A program made the translations under genes and the position numbers. The notes beneath the pieces are model-generated. The model made no database searches and was not told the origin of the DNA. It saw only the letters and a list, made by a program, of their open reading frames with translations. This document shows positions 60,701-64,000 of a DNA stretch of 64,000 nucleotides, piece after piece. The stretch is taken from assembly GCA_009599575.1 (NCBI GenBank), contig VWND01000004.1, forward strand, positions 1-64,000, given 5' to 3'. Origin of the DNA: Blumeriella jaapii (lineage: Eukaryota; Ascomycota; Leotiomycetes; Helotiales; Drepanopezizaceae). The stretch's first letter is position 1. Each line of letters begins with the position of its first letter.

Positions 60701-60813
60701 TTTATAAAAAGCGTATTTTTCGTAGCAAAATATATTTTATAATTTACACCGAAGCGGCGAAAAGCGAACTTATCGCTTTTTTGCTTATAAAATAGTTTTT
60801 CGAATTCCGAATA

Positions 60814-61860
60814 TTAAACTGGAAAAAGCTTTTTTATAAAAATTATATTATCGTTATATTTGACTTGCAAAGCGTCGAAAACGGAAATGCTTTTTATTGC
60901 CGCGAGCTGTATGATTTTTTTAAATTCGGCGATTTTCGTACGGCGGAAACGTTTTTTATTTATATTATATACAAAAGTAATAAACGTACAATTATTAAAT
61001 AGTAATAATTTTTTTTTTTTCGCGGCTCGCATTCGCTTTTTATAACGTATTTGCAAAACGCTGAATGCAAAAGCGAAAATACAGCTGATATTGCAATTGA
61101 AAATAAAAGGAATAGCAATTGGCCCGGTTAGAAAAACCGGCTTGGTCGGTTTAAAGCTGCTAATAAAAAACTTTTTTATCTTATGCAAATTGCTTTTAAG
61201 ATTTCGTATAAACGTAGAAGGTTTATCAGCTTTAAAGCTTAAATAAATCTTTTTAATCGTCGTAAAAATATTGGCAGAAATATATAAAACTCCTATTGCG
61301 CTGTTTCGTTTGTTTGCATTTTTTTAATATATGCGACTAAGCATTTTAAGCTTTTTTCGCTAATCGAAATCGACGAACAACTGTTCGTTGAAATAAAAAA
61401 TAATAAACATATCGAATAGCCATTTTATTTTGTTTTTTTCTTAGCCGTACGCTTGCTTTAAATCGTAGTATTATAAAAATTTGCGACCAATAAAAACGTC
61501 GGTAGAATCTAGGTTTGTAATTAAAAAAGGAAAATTTATACGACGTCGGTCAATCGTAAAAAAAAAAAAATAGCAGAAAAAATAGGCTTTTCCGGCTCGC
61601 CATTATAGCCGGTGAATATAATAAACTTATGCAACCGAATAAAACTTATTTCGAAATATTAAAAAAATTAATACGCTAAAAAAGTTTTAATCGTATCGAA
61701 AATATTAGCTTCGCTATCGATATATGCAAATATTTTAATATATAATTTATTACGTGCTAATTTTATAAAAATTAAAAACTATCGCTTTTTTATTAAAAAG
61801 CGCTGGTCAAATTTCAAATTTTTTTATAAATCGAATCTTTTGCTATAATAAAAGTTTTGA
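60814..61860 (-). pseudogene. G3 protease and pre-RT region
   Basis: Between gag and RT. It includes an open frame of 124 codons (61,188-60,814) with KPTKPVFLTGPIAIPFIF and AAIKSISVFDALQVKYND, and a more decayed part to 61,860 where the aspartic protease should be. Assigned by position; no active-site box recognised. Confidence 0.45.
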
Positions 61861-62760
61861 CTATAGCTTAAAAGTTTTTTAACAAATCGTTTTGCTTTTC
61901 GTCGATAGCTATTTCGGCGATTTTACGATTAAATTTGGCGTCGAAGCAAACGTTTGCGAAATGGCCGGATTTGCCGTAATTATAATAAGCGCCAGAAAAA
62001 CGCGCAGCCAAACGAAAAAAACCGGAAATAGCAGAAATAACAGCTATACGTTCGTAAGAATTTCTATCAGAAAAAGGAAAAGCCGTGCGAACAAAAAAGG
62101 CTAAAAAAATAAAACGCTATAAAGCTTTAAGAATACCGGGAATACGCCTAGAATTTTAATTAGCAAAAATTATAATAAAAGAAAAATAATTTATGCGACG
62201 GACAAAAGTTATTTTTTTAGCTCGGATATTACGTGACTTTTTATTCGCAACGGCCAAAAATTCGTTTAAAACAATATAATTATTATTTATTTTATACTTT
62301 TCTATTCGAAAATCGTATTTAAAAATAAAAATAACTTTTTCGCATATGTTTTTAAATCAACGGTTTTTAGCAATTTTGCTAATAATTGCGTAACGAATAA
62401 ATAAAAAACGAAAATTATTATAAATCTAACCGTTGTTTATATAAAACTTATTATATTGCAATTTAGCAAACTGAACGCGATTATAATTAAAAAAGCGCTG
62501 ATTAAAAATGCGAAGAACGTTTCGGGCCGATTAAGCTTAATTATAAAACTCGGGGTTCAAATGTTTAAAATAATAGTTTTTGCTTTTTCAATAATACATT
62601 TAAAATATATTTTAGCTTGATTTATATTTTGTATAAAATTTCTTAAGTACTTTTTAATAAACAATTTTATATTTATTTTCTATGCGTTATATTTAATTTT
62701 TTTTTAATAATCGTTAAAAGCGTAGCGAAAGTATTTGATTTTAAATAATTCGATTCGAAA
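61861..62760 (-). pseudogene. G3 gag with decayed zinc knuckle
   Basis: A minus-strand frame can be followed with a few TAA/TAG codons from about 62,450 to 61,870. Near 62,000-61,955 it gives AYYNYGKSGHFANVC, a CCHC knuckle in which the first two Cys have become Tyr (each one G-to-A change). An 83-codon stretch before it is rich in Arg, Lys, Ile and Phe. The start and 5' LTR are not identified in the window. Confidence 0.6.
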
Positions 62761-62764
62761 AATG

Positions 62765-63269
62765 GCTGGGTCGAGAACAGAAAAATAATATTTAAAAATT
62801 AATTAAAAGTCTGCGGTAAAAGCGCGCGAAGCTCGAAATAAAAAAAAAGCGTCGCGGGCGATATTAGCGGAAAAGGCTGAAAAGCGAGCGGCGGCAATAG
62901 CTTAAGCGATTATTTAAGCGATCTGAAGCTGTTGGGCCGCAATAAATTTTTTAGCGTTGGCAGATATGCTAGGCAATCGTAGAAATATTCGTCGGTTTGG
63001 AAATATTAAAATGTTAGCGTCGTACAACTCGATTTTAGGTTCGATAATAGAGCGAAAAGATCCAGCAGCAGATAATTATAATTCGGTAGAAAAGTCGTAA
63101 AATAAAAACTCGCTGCCAGAATCGTCGAAAAAGCCTGGGACAAATAAAAATTCGGAAACGCTAAAAACAGAAGCAAAGAATGGAAGTATTAATTCGAAGC
63201 CAAATCGTACGGATTACGTTCGTTTTCGGATACCGCGTCGATTTATAAAAAAGCATAAAATGTTGTAGT
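62765..63269 (+). pseudogene. Unidentified basic, Ala/Lys-rich ORF with few stops
   Basis: From an ATG near 62,774 (MAGSRTEK) one + frame runs about 165 codons to TAG at 63,267-63,269. It is broken only by TAA/TGA at probable Gln/Arg codons. It has a charged Ala-rich segment (AILAEKAEKRAAAIA), then LADMLGNRRNIRRFGNIKML and a C-terminus RIPRRFIKKHKML. G1-c's LTR starts right after. It could be a gag start, a transposase tail or a host gene fragment; I recognise no family. Confidence 0.4.
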
Positions 63270-63270
63270 G

Positions 63271-64000
63271 TGTAAGGATTGAAAGGCAGGAAAACACTAG
63301 TTCAGACAATAAAACTCAGATAAAATTAGGTTAATAATCAGACTGATCTCTATCTTTTATATTTCTAGTAGAAGGCGTGTATAAATACAAAAGGAAGGGT
63401 GGAGCCTTCGAAAAGAGTATTTCCCAGGAAACCAAGCGAGCCTTATTTAATATGCTTTCCAGCCCCTATTCCGACCATTTTTTAATTTTTTTTAATATAA
63501 TTTTAATAACTGATTTTTTAGCAATTATTTTTATAAAATGTTTTATTTAAATATTATTTCCAGCTTTTATAATATTATCCGGCCTTTATAATTTATTCGC
63601 AGAAAGTATTATTCGAAGGTTGGTAAAAAGCAAAAAGTTTTAACGGATTATTTAATTTATATACGTAATATTAATTCCTGATATTACTTTTCTTTTTAAG
63701 CTTTTGGTTTCCAAAAGCGATTGATTTTTTTATACGTATGCTTTCGTATATAACGTGCGTTACGTCTTCGAAATAACATGCGATTTTTTCCGCTTTTAAT
63801 CGTAAATTATAGCTGTTTCGTTCGCTTTCGGTCGTGAATTATGGCTGTTTTGCTGTTTTGTTTTTTTTGTTTTCGGTAACGCTCGTATTTTCGTTGAAAA
63901 GGTTTTTTTTTTTAAAATAACCGCTATTTTCCTGCTTAACTTTTTTTTTTTTTTTTTTTATTTTTATTTTTTTATCAGCTTTTTTCTATTTTAATTAATT
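63271..64000 (-). mobile_element. G1-c 3' LTR and adjoining 3' segment, cut by window end
   Basis: A third G1 copy. LTR 63,271-63,683 (413 bp, TGTAAGGATTG to TTCCTGATA), followed by the purine tract region and the same 3' segment as 22,830-23,150 (CTTTTGGTTTCCAAAAGCG, TTCGGTCGTGAATTATGGC). The element continues beyond 64,000. Left flank bases TAGTG (63,266-63,270) are the candidate target duplication. Confidence 0.88.

Overview
This window looks like an AT-rich, gene-poor, probably subtelomeric block from a filamentous ascomycete. It shows the marks of repeat-induced point mutation (RIP). Repeats are full of C-to-T and G-to-A transitions, coding frames are broken mainly at former CAA, CAG, CGA and TGG codons, CpA/TpG is scarce, and CpG stays common. 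I find no intact protein-coding gene; nearly everything is mobile DNA or satellite. Species assignment is inference only.

Layout. (1) 1-8,200 is extreme AT-rich sequence with strong T-over-A bias on the + strand, microsatellites, poly-T tracts and a degenerate recurring motif; one telomere-like CCCTAA word lies near base 111. (2) 8,195-13,095 (minus) is a decayed telomere-linked RecQ-type helicase with N-terminal zinc-finger-like motifs and a C-terminal Cys-rich region. (3) 13,150-17,396 holds a G-rich tract, a 65-bp tandem repeat, a small unit with Pol III box-like motifs, eleven copies of a 206-bp satellite and about six copies of a 186-bp satellite that carries a TTAGGGTTA word. (4) 17,397-64,000 is a pile of nested Ty3/gypsy retrotransposons.

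Retroelement families, named here for convenience: G1 (LTR 413 bp, chromodomain integrase, an antisense Ala-rich ORF between pol and the 3' LTR), G2 (LTR about 269 bp, TGTAACGAT...ATCGTTACA ends, gag-pro-RT-RH-IN), G3 (LTR 292 bp, minus strand, 57,322 to about 62,760), a 990-bp TRIM with 227-bp LTRs related to the G3 LTR, a roughly 987-bp LINE/SINE-like insertion with a (CTA)n tail, and remnants of at least one more LTR family (LTR-C) and one more gag.

The nesting can be read from target-site duplications. G1-a (22,417-29,748, TSD TTGAA) and G2-b (30,098-37,528, TSD CGCTT) both sit in the integrase of an older G2 copy (20,115-39,071). The TRIM (TSD AAACA) sits inside G2-b. A LINE/SINE-like element sits inside a G1 LTR at 48,505-49,491.

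The most unusual structure is an inverted G2 array. Two inverted LTRs (19,849-20,114 and 41,015-41,282) abut the same internal position of the protease coding region, and the 5 bases ATTAT are shared between the separated halves at 20,115 and 39,072. This is the geometry expected of retrotransposon autointegration, or of an opposite-strand self-insertion followed by inversion.
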